64,000 nt of DNA from Amnibacterium kyonggiense (GCF_004364555.1 NZ_SOAM01000003.1:372001-436000), one strand, 5' to 3'; shown: positions 1 through 7,974, counted from the first letter of the stretch. Notes: generated by a model from the sequence alone, not told the origin. A program made the numbers and translations.

Positions 1-1
1 C

Positions 2-163
2 CGCGCGGTGCCGTTCGGCATCGGCGCCGTCGTCGGCGGCGCAGGCAACCGCATCGCCGGGAGGCGGGTCGTGTCGGCGACGCGCGACGCGTTCGGTCCG
101 GCGCCTGCGACGTTCCCCGACGAGGTGCGCCTCCCCGACCCGCCGCAGGCCGTCGCCGGCTGA
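2..163 (+). CDS. C-terminal fragment of a hypothetical protein, possibly EcsC-like
   Basis: The frame is open from the window edge to a TGA at 161-163 and gives about 53 residues starting RAVPFGIGAVVGGAGNRIAG. The glycine-rich hydrophobic stretch followed by a basic helix and a Pro-rich tail (FGPAPATFPDE...) resembles the end of EcsC-type proteins, whose C-termini carry a similar P-x-G-A-x-x-G-G-x-x-N motif. The start lies outside the window, so size and domains are unknown. It converges on the amylosucrase gene with only 10 bp between stops. The family call is a recollection of motif shape, not a search result. Confidence 0.45.
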   Translation, partial: RAVPFGIGAVVGGAGNRIAGRRVVSATRDAFGPAPATFPDEVRLPDPPQAVAG

Positions 164-173
164 TCCCGGGCCG

Positions 174-2060
174 TCAGAGCTGGAGCCAGAGGAACTGCAG
201 CGGGCCGAGCACCAGGTCCGCCCACAGGTCGACCTCGACGTCGGTGACCAGGTCGTGCGCCGTCGCGGGCATCGCCGCGAAGGCCTCCGCGGGCACGACC
301 CGCTCCTCGTCGGACAGGTTCGCGAGCACGAGGACGGCGCCGTCGACGCCGGGCCGCTGGTACCCGAGCACGTGCGGGTCGTGCGCGTGGAAGCCGACCA
401 GCGCACCGCCCGCGAACTGCGAGGTCTGCCGCCGCACCCGCGTCAGCCGCCGGATCCCCTGGTGGATCGCCCCGGCGTCGGTGTCCTGGTCGTACCGCTC
501 CGCGTAGCGCGCCGCGGGATACGGCGGACGGTGCACCCAGCGGCTGTCGCCCGCGTGCTCGGGGACGGCGAGGTACCCGTAGTCGTTCAGCTGGCCGACC
601 TCGTCCCCGAGGTAGAGGAGCGGCACCCCGCCGGTCGAGAGCGCGATCGAGTGGGCGAGCAGCACCCGCTGCACGCCGTACCGGTCCCCCGCCTCGACGC
701 CCGCGAGCGAGGCCGTCGTGCCCGAGACGCGGGCGTCGCCGGTCCGCGGGTTCTCCTGGAACGGCACCCCGCGGGCGAAGGAGCCGGGGAACCGGTCGAC
801 GTAGAAGGCGTTCAGGAAGCGGCGGTGGTCGAAGCCGTCGATGCCGAGCTCGGCGGCGTCCTCGTCGGCGAAGGTCCAGCCGATGTCGTCGTGGCTGCGG
901 ACGTAGTTCACCCACGCGGTGCCGGCCGGGATCGCGTGCCGACGCTCGAGCGCCTGCGAGAGCAGCGCGGCGTCGCGGGTGGCCAGCGCCTCCCACGTCA
1001 GCGCCATCTGCAGCGGGTTGTACGAGAGCTGGCACTCCTCCGGGGAGATGTACTCGGCGACCTGGTCGGGGTGCACGATCGCCTCGGACTTGAAGAGCAC
1101 CCCGGGCGCGGCGATCCGGCAGACGGCGTTGAAGGCCTTGATCAGCACGTGCGCCTGCGGGAGGTTCTCGCACGCGGTGCCGAGCTCCTTCCAGATGAAC
1201 GCGACCGCGTCCATCCGGAGGACGTCGACCCCCATGTTCGCGAGGAAGAGCATCTCCCCCGCCATCGCCGTGAAGACCGCCGGGTTCGCGTAGTTCAGGT
1301 CCCACTGGAAGTGGTAGAAGGTCGACCAGATCCACCGTCCGTCGGGCAGCTGCACGAAGGACCCGCGGTGGTCGTCCGGGAACACCTCCCGCGTCGTCGC
1401 CTCGAACAGGTCCGGCATCGTGCGGTCGGGGTAGATGCGGTAGAAGTCGGCGTACGCCGGGTCGCCCGCGACGGCGCCCACGGCCCAGTCGTGCTCGTCC
1501 GAGGTGTGGTTGAAGATGAAGTCGACCACGAGGGAGATCCCGGCCGCGCGCAGGTCCGTCGCGAGCGAACGGAGCTGCGCCATGTCGCCGAGCGCCGGAT
1601 CCACCTCGCGGTAGCTCGAGACGGCGTACCCGCCGTCGGAGTCGCCCTCCGGCGAGCGGAACAGCGGCATGAGGTGCAGGTAGGTGAGCCCGAGCTCGCG
1701 GAAGTACGGGATGCGCGCGCGGACGCCCTCGAGGTCCTCCGCGTACCGGTCGACGTAGCAGACGCCGCCGAGCATGCGGTTGCCCTGGAACCAGTCCGGG
1801 TCCGCCTCCCGCGCAGCGTCGAGGGCCCGCAGGTCGTCGGGCCGCTCGGCGGCCGCGCGCGCGATCGCCACGACGAGACCGGCGAGCTGCTCGAGGCAGT
1901 CGCCCCGCTCGCCGTACACGTCGGTGAAGTGCTCGAACAGCCGGGCGAAGTGGCGGTCGAGCCGGCGGGCGAACGCGTCGTCGACCGCGACCTCCGCCTC
2001 GGCGAGCCGCCGGTCCACATGGCTTCTGGCCGCCACGGCCTGCTGCGCGAGCGAGAGCAT
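174..2060 (-). CDS. Amylosucrase (GH13 subfamily 4)
   Basis: The 628-aa product is a sucrose-dependent transglucosidase that builds alpha-1,4-glucan from sucrose and releases fructose; it can also hydrolyse or isomerise sucrose. The catalytic triad is visible: nucleophile D284 in VLRMDAVAFIWKE, acid/base E326 in FKSEAIVHP, and D391 in YVRSHDDIGW. These positions are offset by only two from the well-studied Neisseria enzyme (D286/E328/D393), and length matches the family (about 630 aa). There is no signal peptide, so it is probably cytoplasmic. The start chosen begins MLSLAQQAV; the frame runs on upstream, but that part is Arg-rich out-of-frame noise over a promoter. The RBS-like AACGGAAG lies upstream of the ATG. 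No sucrose transporter is adjacent in the window. Confidence 0.93.
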   Translation of the reverse strand: MLSLAQQAVAARSHVDRRLAEAEVAVDDAFARRLDRHFARLFEHFTDVYGERGDCLEQLAGLVVAIARAAAERPDDLRALDAAREADPDWFQGNRMLGGVCYVDRYAEDLEGVRARIPYFRELGLTYLHLMPLFRSPEGDSDGGYAVSSYREVDPALGDMAQLRSLATDLRAAGISLVVDFIFNHTSDEHDWAVGAVAGDPAYADFYRIYPDRTMPDLFEATTREVFPDDHRGSFVQLPDGRWIWSTFYHFQWDLNYANPAVFTAMAGEMLFLANMGVDVLRMDAVAFIWKELGTACENLPQAHVLIKAFNAVCRIAAPGVLFKSEAIVHPDQVAEYISPEECQLSYNPLQMALTWEALATRDAALLSQALERRHAIPAGTAWVNYVRSHDDIGWTFADEDAAELGIDGFDHRRFLNAFYVDRFPGSFARGVPFQENPRTGDARVSGTTASLAGVEAGDRYGVQRVLLAHSIALSTGGVPLLYLGDEVGQLNDYGYLAVPEHAGDSRWVHRPPYPAARYAERYDQDTDAGAIHQGIRRLTRVRRQTSQFAGGALVGFHAHDPHVLGYQRPGVDGAVLVLANLSDEERVVPAEAFAAMPATAHDLVTDVEVDLWADLVLGPLQFLWLQL

Positions 2061-2089
2061 CTTCGACTTCCGTTCCTGCCGTTCCCGGA

Positions 2090-2095
2090 AGTCTA
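2090..2095 (-). promoter_or_regulatory. Probable -10 element of amylosucrase
   Basis: TAGACT on the minus strand lies about 30 nt upstream of the amylosucrase ATG. It would give a leader of roughly 24 nt that contains the AACGGAAG ribosome-binding site. No clear -35 is seen. Confidence 0.4.
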
Positions 2096-2104
2096 GGGAG
2101 CGCG

Positions 2105-2275
2105 TCAGCCCAGCTGCTGTCCGAGCAGGCCGACGCCGACGAGGGCCAGGCCCACGATCACGCCGATCGCGATCATGCGGCCGGAGCCCTCGCCGAGCGC
2201 CTTGATCCGGAGGACGAACACGACGAGGAGCACCGCCAGCATGCCGACGACGGCGATGCCCCACGCCGGGCCCAT
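2105..2275 (-). CDS. Small two-helix membrane protein (56 aa)
   Basis: A 56-aa ORF starting MGPAWGIAVVGMLAVLLVVF and ending LLGQQLG. It has two hydrophobic segments (about residues 4-22 and 35-52) separated by a short charged loop, RIKALGEGSGR. The ATG lies 2 nt after the stop of the upstream htrA-like gene, so the two are very likely co-transcribed. No family is recognised. The tight coupling suggests a partner or regulator of the membrane protease, which is inference only. There is no convincing separate SD sequence, so translation is probably coupled to the protease gene. Confidence 0.7.
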   Translation of the reverse strand: MGPAWGIAVVGMLAVLLVVFVLRIKALGEGSGRMIAIGVIVGLALVGVGLLGQQLG

Positions 2276-2277
2276 GA

Positions 2278-3672
2278 TCAGGAGGTGGTTGACGCGGTGC
2301 CGAGGGTCACGGTCACGGTCTGCGACTTCCCGTCGCGGGAGAACGTGACGGGGATCCTCGTGCCGCCCGCGTAGGAGCGGACCTGCCCGGCGAGGTCGGT
2401 GTAGCTCGTCACCGGGACCTTGCCGACCGCGGTGATGATGTCGCCCTTCTGGATCCCGGCCTTCGCCGCGGCGCCGCCCTGGGTCGCCTCGGACACCTTC
2501 ACGCCGGCGACGGTGCCCGTCGTGGCGGTCTCGTTCGCCACCGAGGTGACGCCGAGCTGGCCGTGCGTCGGGGTCTTCCCGGCGATGATGTCGTCGGCGA
2601 TGCGCTTGGCGACGGTCGAGGGGATGGCGAAGCCGACGCCGATGCTGCCCGACTGCCCGGACGAGCTGGAATCGGAGCCCGTGCCGGCGATGGCAACGTT
2701 CACGCCGATGACGTCGCCCTGCGCGTCGAGCAGCGCACCGCCGGAGTTGCCGGGGTTGATCGCCGCGTCGGTCTGCAGCACCGAGAGGTAGATGTTCTGG
2801 GTCTGCGCCGGCGTCTGCGACTGACCGCCGCTGCCGTCGCCGAAGTCCCAGAAGTTGAACGGGCTGCCGCTGCCGCCGCTGTCGCCGCCGGAGCCGCTCT
2901 GCCCCTTCGGCACGGCCGAGGAGGCGACGGCGATGCTGCGGTTCAGCGCGCTGACGATGCCGGTCGTGACCGTGTTCGGCAGGTCGAGCGGGGCGCCGAT
3001 CGCTACGACGCTGTCGCCCACGTTGAGGTCGCTCGAGTTCCCGAACTGCGCGGGCGTCAGGCCGGACGCGTTCGTGAGCTTGATCACGGCGAGGTCGTTC
3101 ATCGGGTCGGTGCCGACGACCTTCGCGGCGTAGATGTGGCCGTCCGTCGCGGTGACGGAGATCGTGCCGCTCGAGCTGTCGCCGTCCAGCGTGACGACGT
3201 GGTTGTTCGTCAGGACGTAGCCGTCGGAGGACAGGATGATCCCGGACCCGGTGCCCGACTCGTTCGTCGCCGAGACGGAGATCGTGACGACCGAGGGCGA
3301 CGCCTTCGCCGCGACGGCGGACACCGCGGTCGCGGTCGACGGGTTGTTGATCGTGATGCCCTGGCCGCTGGTCGTGGACGAGGTGACGGTGGCGCGCGGG
3401 TTCGCCGCGATCGCGATGCCGGCGCCGATGCCGCCGCCGATCAGTGCCGCGACGACCGCGGTCGCCGCGATCGGGATGAGCAGCCCGCGGCGCTCACGAC
3501 GCCGGAACGCCGCGCCCTTCGGCTCGGGCTGCGGCTCGGTCGCGACGGGCGTCGCCGCGGTGCCCGTGTCCGGCCGCTCCGCGAACTGCTCGCGGTCGAA
3601 CGGCGCCGTCGCGGCGTCGTCGCCGAGGTGGCCGCCGTCGCCCGCGTCCGGTCGAGGAGTGCTGTCGGTCAT
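2278..3672 (-). CDS. Membrane-anchored HtrA/DegP-type serine protease with PDZ domain
   Basis: The 464-aa protein has a cytosolic acidic/Pro-rich N-terminus (1-60), one transmembrane helix (about 64-90), an extracytoplasmic trypsin-like domain and a C-terminal PDZ domain (about 365-455). The catalytic triad is visible as H158 (TNNHVV), D193 (NDLAVIKL) and S310 (NPGNSGGAL). Such proteases degrade or process misfolded envelope proteins under stress. A Ser/Gly-rich insertion (about 255-285) sits between the His/Asp and Ser regions, as in actinobacterial PepD/HtrA relatives. The ATG is preceded by a strong GGAAGGAG SD. The 56-aa membrane protein follows 2 nt after its stop. The gene is transcribed divergently from the aminotransferase at 3776. 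Confidence 0.92.
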   Translation of the reverse strand: MTDSTPRPDAGDGGHLGDDAATAPFDREQFAERPDTGTAATPVATEPQPEPKGAAFRRRERRGLLIPIAATAVVAALIGGGIGAGIAIAANPRATVTSSTTSGQGITINNPSTATAVSAVAAKASPSVVTISVSATNESGTGSGIILSSDGYVLTNNHVVTLDGDSSSGTISVTATDGHIYAAKVVGTDPMNDLAVIKLTNASGLTPAQFGNSSDLNVGDSVVAIGAPLDLPNTVTTGIVSALNRSIAVASSAVPKGQSGSGGDSGGSGSPFNFWDFGDGSGGQSQTPAQTQNIYLSVLQTDAAINPGNSGGALLDAQGDVIGVNVAIAGTGSDSSSSGQSGSIGVGFAIPSTVAKRIADDIIAGKTPTHGQLGVTSVANETATTGTVAGVKVSEATQGGAAAKAGIQKGDIITAVGKVPVTSYTDLAGQVRSYAGGTRIPVTFSRDGKSQTVTVTLGTASTTS

Positions 3673-3762
3673 GGTGCTCCTTCCAAAGCCCGCCCAGGCT
3701 GCACGCCGGCCCCATGGGTTTCCTATGAGCCGGCAGAGCCCTTCCTAGGACGGATCGACCTC

Positions 3763-3768
3763 TAGGTT
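3763..3768 (+). promoter_or_regulatory. Leaderless-type -10 (TAGGTT)
   Basis: TAGGTT ends 7 nt before the ATG at 3776. Transcription would begin at or next to the start codon, and no SD is present. Confidence 0.6.
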
Positions 3769-3775
3769 TGCTCGC

Positions 3776-4990
3776 ATGTGGAGGCCGGGACCGTGGCGTC
3801 GCGCTGCGGCGGGAGCGGGACTGCTGACCGCCGACGGTGTGCCGGGCACGACCATCTTCGCGGAGATGAGCGCGCTCGCCGCGTCGACGGGCGCAATCAA
3901 CCTCGGTCAAGGGTTCCCGGACACGGACGGGCCGCAGGAGGTCCTCCGGGCCGCGCAGGACGCGATCGCCGCGGGGGTCAACCAGTACCCGCCGGGCCGC
4001 GGCACGCAGGTGCTGCGCGAGGCGGTCGCACGGCACCAGGCGCGCTGGTACGGGCTCCGCGTGGATCCGGAGACGGAGGTGCTCGTCACCGCGGGCGCCA
4101 CGGAGGCGCTCGCGGCCGTGCTCCTCGCCTTCGTCGACGAGGGCGACGAGGTGCTGACCCTCGAGCCCGCGTACGACGCCTACGGCGCCGTCATCGCCCT
4201 GGCCGGCGGCGTGCACCGGACGGTCCCCGTCGACTGGCCGGCCTTCCGGCCCGACCCGGACCGCCTCCGGGACGCGATCACCGACCGCACGCGCGTGATC
4301 CTCCTGAACACCCCGCACAACCCGACGGGCGCAGTGCTCGACGAGGCGCTCCTCCGCGTCGTGGTGGAGGCCGCCGAACGGCACGACGCGCTGATCGTCA
4401 CCGACGAGGTCTACGAGCACCTCCTGTTCGACGGCGCCCGGCACGTCCCGGTCGCGGCCCTGCCCGGAGCGTGGGACCGCACGATCTCGATCTCCTCGGG
4501 CGGCAAGACGTTCAGCACGACGGGCTGGAAGATCGGCTGGCTGACCGGACCCGCGGAGCTCGTCTCCGCCGCGCTCGCCGTGAAGCAGTTCCTGACGTTC
4601 GTGAACGGGGCGCCGTTCCAGCCGGCGATCGCCGCCGGCCTGGACCTGCCCGACGAGGTGTTCGCGTCGATCGCCGGGACGCTGCAGACCGGGCGCGACA
4701 CGCTCGTCTCGGGGCTCGAGGCGGCCGGCTTCCCCGTCTCCGTGCCGCGGGCGGGCTACTTCGTCATCGTCGACGGCGCGCCGCTCGGCTTCCCCGACGG
4801 CGCCGAGCTGTGCCGGAGCCTCCCGACCCTCGCGGGCGTCGTCGGCGTCCCGGTCTCCGCGTTCTGCCGGGACGAGCAGGCGGCGCGCATGCGGTCACTG
4901 GTCCGGTTCGCGTTCTGCAAGTCGCCCGGCGTGCTCGCGGAGGCGTCGACGCGGCTCGCGACCCTCGCTCAACGCGGCAGCACGGTGTAG
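3776..4990 (+). CDS. PLP-dependent class I/II aminotransferase (DapC/KAT-like)
   Basis: The 404-aa protein is a fold-type I aminotransferase. The PLP lysine is K244 in SSGGKTFSTTGWKIGW; other family signatures are NLGQGFPD near residue 42, NTPHNPTG near 178 and TDEVYEH near 209. The pattern matches the group holding N-succinyldiaminopimelate aminotransferase (DapC of actinobacteria), kynurenine aminotransferase and methionine aminotransferase (YbdL). Substrate cannot be fixed from sequence; dapD and dapE elsewhere in the window make DapC possible. The ATG is 7 nt behind TAGGTT with no SD, so the mRNA is probably leaderless. Its 3' end overlaps the convergent nitrilase gene by 22 bp. Confidence 0.88.
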   Translation: MWRPGPWRRAAAGAGLLTADGVPGTTIFAEMSALAASTGAINLGQGFPDTDGPQEVLRAAQDAIAAGVNQYPPGRGTQVLREAVARHQARWYGLRVDPETEVLVTAGATEALAAVLLAFVDEGDEVLTLEPAYDAYGAVIALAGGVHRTVPVDWPAFRPDPDRLRDAITDRTRVILLNTPHNPTGAVLDEALLRVVVEAAERHDALIVTDEVYEHLLFDGARHVPVAALPGAWDRTISISSGGKTFSTTGWKIGWLTGPAELVSAALAVKQFLTFVNGAPFQPAIAAGLDLPDEVFASIAGTLQTGRDTLVSGLEAAGFPVSVPRAGYFVIVDGAPLGFPDGAELCRSLPTLAGVVGVPVSAFCRDEQAARMRSLVRFAFCKSPGVLAEASTRLATLAQRGSTV

Positions 4991-5760
4991 CGGCGGAGGC
5001 GCAGCGCGGGGTTGGCCGCGCGCACCTCCCGCACGCGGGCCGGGTCGAGGTCGGCGACCGCCACGGCGCGATCCTCGCCGAGCTCCGCGAGCGTCTCCCC
5101 GGACGGACCGACGATCAGGCTGGTGCCGACGCCCTCCGGCGGGATCTGCCCGGCCGCCGCGACGAACGCCGTGTTCTCGATCGCGCGCGCGGTGAGCAGC
5201 GTGCGCCAGTGGTGCACCTTGCCGGGTCCGGGCACCCAGTCGGACGGGACGAGCACGAGGTCGACCTCGGCGTCCGCGAGCACGCGGGTGACCTCCGGGA
5301 ACCGGAGGTCGTAGCAGGTCTGCAGGCCGACGCGGAGGTCGCCGACGAGGAAGGTCTCGGGCGGCTCGAGCGCGCCCGGCTCGACCCATCGGCTCTCCGT
5401 CGCGCCGAACGCGTCGTAGAGGTGCGTCTTCCGGTAGGTCGCCACGACGCCCTCGCCGGACACGGCGACCGCGGTGTTGCGGAACCGCTCCCCCGACGCC
5501 GTCTCGACGAGCCCGAAGACGGCGACGACGCCGGCTGCCGCGGCCGCCTCCTGCACCCCCGCCGTGAACGGGCCGTCGAGCGGCTGCGCGTGCTCCGCGA
5601 ACCGCGGCCCCATCCGGTGCTCGAAGAAGGAGGCGTACTCCGGCAGCACGACGAGGTCGGCGCCCTGCCCGGCCGCCTTCGCGATGAGATCGCGGACGGC
5701 GTCGAGGTTCGCCGCCGTGTCGACACCCGGAGCGAACTGCGCGACCGCCACCCGGATCAT
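4969..5760 (-). CDS. Carbon-nitrogen hydrolase (nitrilase superfamily amidase)
   Basis: The 263-aa protein carries the nitrilase Glu-Lys-Cys triad: E41 (VVLPEYASF), K111 (TYRKTHLYDAF) and C149 (GLQTCYDLRFPE). It fits the Nit/omega-amidase branch, which hydrolyses amides such as alpha-ketoglutaramate or deaminated glutathione; the actual substrate is unknown. The frame continues about 260 codons upstream, but that part is Arg/His-rich antisense of the SDR gene. The start MIRVAVAQFAPG is chosen because it begins the conserved beta-strand and sits 6 nt behind TACGAT. The gene converges on the aminotransferase with a 22-bp overlap. A paired aminotransferase and omega-amidase is a known functional combination, here inference. 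Confidence 0.88.
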   Translation of the reverse strand: MIRVAVAQFAPGVDTAANLDAVRDLIAKAAGQGADLVVLPEYASFFEHRMGPRFAEHAQPLDGPFTAGVQEAAAAAGVVAVFGLVETASGERFRNTAVAVSGEGVVATYRKTHLYDAFGATESRWVEPGALEPPETFLVGDLRVGLQTCYDLRFPEVTRVLADAEVDLVLVPSDWVPGPGKVHHWRTLLTARAIENTAFVAAAGQIPPEGVGTSLIVGPSGETLAELGEDRAVAVADLDPARVREVRAANPALRLRRYTVLPR

Positions 5761-5766
5761 GCCCCG

Positions 5767-5772
5767 ATCGTA
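5767..5772 (-). promoter_or_regulatory. Leaderless-type -10 (TACGAT)
   Basis: TACGAT lies 6 nt upstream of the nitrilase-family ATG at 5760; no SD is present. Confidence 0.6.
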
Positions 5773-5834
5773 GGAGGCGGTCGTGGACCGCGGCGAGCGC
5801 GCCTCCTCACGGTGGACGTGGGAGGAGCGCTCGC

Positions 5835-5840
5835 TACCGT
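5835..5840 (+). promoter_or_regulatory. Leaderless-type -10 (TACCGT)
   Basis: TACCGT lies 7 nt upstream of the GTG at 5848 of the SDR-family gene; no SD is present. Confidence 0.55.
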
Positions 5841-5847
5841 GCGGGTC

Positions 5848-6525
5848 GTGGATCTCCAGCTGCAGGACCGGGTCGCGCTCGTCGTCGGCGGTGCCGGCCT
5901 GATCGGCTCCGCCGTGGTCGAGCGGCTGCGGACGGAGGGCGCGGTCGTCGTGGTCGCGTCCCGGCACGCCGCGGACGGTGTCGTGCTCGACGGGCGGGAC
6001 GACGAGTCCGTGCGGCGCGCGGTCGCCGCGGTGCTCGAGGAGCACGGGCGCATCGACGCGCTCGTCGTGAGCGCTGCGCCGTCCGCGCAGACGCTCGACC
6101 CGGCGCGGAACAGCGACCCGGACCAGGTCATCGACGCGTTCGACGCGAAGGCGCTGGTATTCCTGCGCATCGCGAACGCGGTCGTCCCCGCGATGCGCGA
6201 CGCGGGCTACGGCCGGATCGTCGTGCTGAGCGGCCAGAACGCGTTCGTGACGGGCAGCATCACCGGCTCGGTGCGGAACGCGGCGACGATCGTGATCGCG
6301 AAGAACCTGGCGGACTCGCTGGCGGGCACGGGCGTCGCGGTGACCGCGGTGAGTCCCGGCATCGTCAGCGAGCAGCCGGAGGCGGAGGTGCGGCCCGGCG
6401 CCGGCGGTCAGTCGTCCCCGGAGCAGATCGCCGACCTCGTCGCATTCCTGACGTCGCCGCTCAGCGCGGTGTCGGGCGAGTCGATCGCGATCGGCCACCG
6501 GGTCCGGGGCGTGACGACGCTCTGA
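5848..6525 (+). CDS. SDR-family protein lacking the catalytic Tyr and Lys
   Basis: The 225-aa protein has a short-chain dehydrogenase Rossmann fold. The dinucleotide loop is GGAGLIGS (14-21), the helix-F region is present, and the C-terminal substrate loop has VSPGI and an SSPEQIADLVAFL segment. The active-site Ser is kept (S128 in VVLSGQNAF), but the YxxxK motif aligns to GSVRN (140-144), so both Tyr and Lys are missing. Classical oxidoreductase chemistry is therefore doubtful; it may bind a nucleotide without turnover or use another mechanism. The GTG start follows TACCGT by 7 nt. Divergent from the nitrilase gene with an 87-bp gap. Confidence 0.8.
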   Translation: MDLQLQDRVALVVGGAGLIGSAVVERLRTEGAVVVVASRHAADGVVLDGRDDESVRRAVAAVLEEHGRIDALVVSAAPSAQTLDPARNSDPDQVIDAFDAKALVFLRIANAVVPAMRDAGYGRIVVLSGQNAFVTGSITGSVRNAATIVIAKNLADSLAGTGVAVTAVSPGIVSEQPEAEVRPGAGGQSSPEQIADLVAFLTSPLSAVSGESIAIGHRVRGVTTL

Positions 6526-6554
6526 GCTCCCGGCGCGTCGCACCGTCCGCTCCC

Positions 6555-6560
6555 TAGGCT
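6555..6560 (+). promoter_or_regulatory. Leaderless-type -10 (TAGGCT)
   Basis: TAGGCT lies 6 nt upstream of the GNAT ATG at 6567. Confidence 0.6.
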
Positions 6561-6566
6561 CGGTCC

Positions 6567-7211
6567 ATGTCGCTGCAGGACGCGTGGCCGCTGTTCGGGC
6601 TCGAGCTCCGGAGCCCGAACCTCCACCTCCGGATCGTGCGCGACGAGGACCTGTCCGGCCTCCTCGCCGCGGTCGAGGCGGGCATCCACGACCCGGACGT
6701 CATGCCGTTCGGCGTGCCGTGGACGGACGCGGAGCCCGAGGCGCTGCGCCGCGGCTTCGCGCAGTACCAGTGGGGCAAGCGCTCGCGGGTCAGGGCCGGG
6801 ACGTGGGACCTCAGCTTCGCCGTGCTGCGGGAGGGCGTGCCGATCGGCATCCAGGACGTGTCGGCGTCCGACTTCGGCGTCCGCCGCACGGTGACGACCG
6901 GCTCGTGGCTGACCCGCGCGCAGCAGGGGCTCGGTCTCGGCAAGGAGATGCGGGCCGCGACGCTGCTGTTCGCCTTCGACCACCTGGGCGCCGAGTTCGC
7001 GGAGTCGAGCGCCGCCACCTGGAACCGCGCCTCCCTCGCCGTGTCGCGAGCGCTCGGCTACGAGGACAACGGGCGCAGCCGGGTCGTCAAGCGCCCGGGC
7101 GAGGCGCAGACGGAGCAGCGCGTCCGGCTCGAGCGCGACGCGTTCAAGCGGCCGGACTGGACGCTCGGGATCACCGGCCTCGAGGCGGCGCTGCCCGAGC
7201 TGCTCGACTGA
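6567..7211 (+). CDS. GNAT-family N-acetyltransferase (RimJ/RimL-like)
   Basis: The 214-aa protein belongs to the GNAT fold. The acetyl-CoA loop region is the QQGLGLGKEMRAATLLFAF segment (about 117-135), followed by the N-x-x-S-x-x-V-x-x-x-L-G-Y element (NRASLAVSRALGY) typical of RimJ/RimL and related N-acetyltransferases. The substrate is unknown. It is clearly related to the GNAT at 31018-31680: both open with a WPLxGxxL stretch and share GIH, then PF and PWT. Expression is probably leaderless. A 57-bp palindromic element begins 14 nt after the stop. Confidence 0.85.
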   Translation: MSLQDAWPLFGLELRSPNLHLRIVRDEDLSGLLAAVEAGIHDPDVMPFGVPWTDAEPEALRRGFAQYQWGKRSRVRAGTWDLSFAVLREGVPIGIQDVSASDFGVRRTVTTGSWLTRAQQGLGLGKEMRAATLLFAFDHLGAEFAESSAATWNRASLAVSRALGYEDNGRSRVVKRPGEAQTEQRVRLERDAFKRPDWTLGITGLEAALPELLD

Positions 7212-7225
7212 CGCCGCGCGCTGCC

Positions 7226-7282
7226 GGGCGCTTCGCGACAAGAACGGGCGCTGCAGCGCGCCCGCCTTGTCGCATCGCGCCC
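7226..7282. repeat. 57-bp palindromic element after the GNAT gene
   Basis: Outer arms are 7226-7242 and 7266-7282 (14 of 17 positions pair; core GCGACAAG / CTTGTCGC). The centre contains the perfect 12-bp palindrome GCGCTGCAGCGC (7248-7259). It could serve as a factor-independent or processing hairpin after the GNAT gene, or belong to the REP-like palindromes found elsewhere in the window. There is no U-tract. Confidence 0.6.
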
Positions 7283-7521
7283 GCCGAGCGACGGGGTCCC
7301 GGCTCGGGGCCGGGGCCCGCGTCCCACCCTGCGGGCCGCATGTGGAGCGGGACGCGGGTCGTCCGAGGCGCCTTGCTCGTCCCGGCCCTCGCGCGGACAG
7401 CCGCATTCGTCACCCCGTCCGAGCGTGCGCGAACGGTAGGGCGGTCGGCCGGGAACCCGCTGTGACCGGTGCGACCGCTGAAGACGCGGGGCCGGGCGGT
7501 CACCGCGACACGGCGCGCACC
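7283..7521. other. Intergenic stretch with no supported gene
   Basis: With the palindrome, this completes a gap of about 310 bp between convergent genes. Frames through it give only Arg/Pro-rich products without recognisable starts or domains. Several short GC-rich inverted repeats occur, but I assign no function. Confidence 0.5.
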
Positions 7522-7974
7522 TCAGTAGCCCGCGAAGCGGACGGTCTCCCCCGCGACCGGGCACGACGCCGTGACGAGGCCGTCGGACACCACGAGCCCG
7601 AGCGGGTGCGAATCGGGGTGCAGGGGGCACTCGGGCAACCGCTTCGCCCAGGCGACCGCCGTCTCGCAGAGCTCGTCGACGAGCCACTCGAGGTCGTGCT
7701 CCAGCACGGTGCGCGGGTCGTCGCCGAGGACGATGTCGATCGGGAACCCGAAGCCGTGCGTGCCGTCCGTCGCCCAGATCGTGTCCTCATCGCCGCGGCG
7801 GACGCGGATGTCGCCCGCCCGGTCGCCGAGCACCATTGCGAGCCCGATCCGCACGAGACGCTCCCGCTCCTCCGGCCGCATCGCCCCCGGTCGCCACCAG
7901 GGGTGCTCGCGCGCGAGCGCGGCCTCCGAGAGGAAGCGCTCGTAGCGCGCGCGCCTGTCCCCGTCGTCGGTCAC
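7522..7974 (-). CDS. Conserved hypothetical protein (150 aa)
   Basis: The 150-aa acidic protein begins VTDDGDRRARYERFLSEAAL and ends PVAGETVRFAGY. No family is recognised. It has no signal peptide or membrane segment. Predicted features are an N-terminal helix pair (ARYERFLSEAAL, RPEERERLVRIGLAMVLGD) and a C-terminal mixed alpha/beta region with WATDGTHGFGFPIDIVLGDD and three scattered Cys. The GTG at 7972-7974 is chosen because GGAGG lies 5 nt upstream, whereas the longer frame is Arg-rich. It is divergent from the LacI-type gene at 8149. Confidence 0.65.
   Translation of the reverse strand: MTDDGDRRARYERFLSEAALAREHPWWRPGAMRPEERERLVRIGLAMVLGDRAGDIRVRRGDEDTIWATDGTHGFGFPIDIVLGDDPRTVLEHDLEWLVDELCETAVAWAKRLPECPLHPDSHPLGLVVSDGLVTASCPVAGETVRFAGY

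Noticed and set aside
255-2096. 613-aa plus-strand frame across the amylosucrase gene
   Set aside because: Arg/Val/Glu-rich antisense shadow of a clearly real enzyme; no domain and no start context.
3778-6525. 915-aa continuous plus-strand frame
   Set aside because: Only its last 225 codons (SDR) are real; the rest is an out-of-frame and antisense shadow of the aminotransferase and nitrilase genes.
7171-7503. 110-aa minus-strand frame in the gap after the GNAT gene
   Set aside because: Begins without SD or promoter, runs into the GNAT gene in antisense and through the palindrome; composition is Arg/Pro-rich noise.
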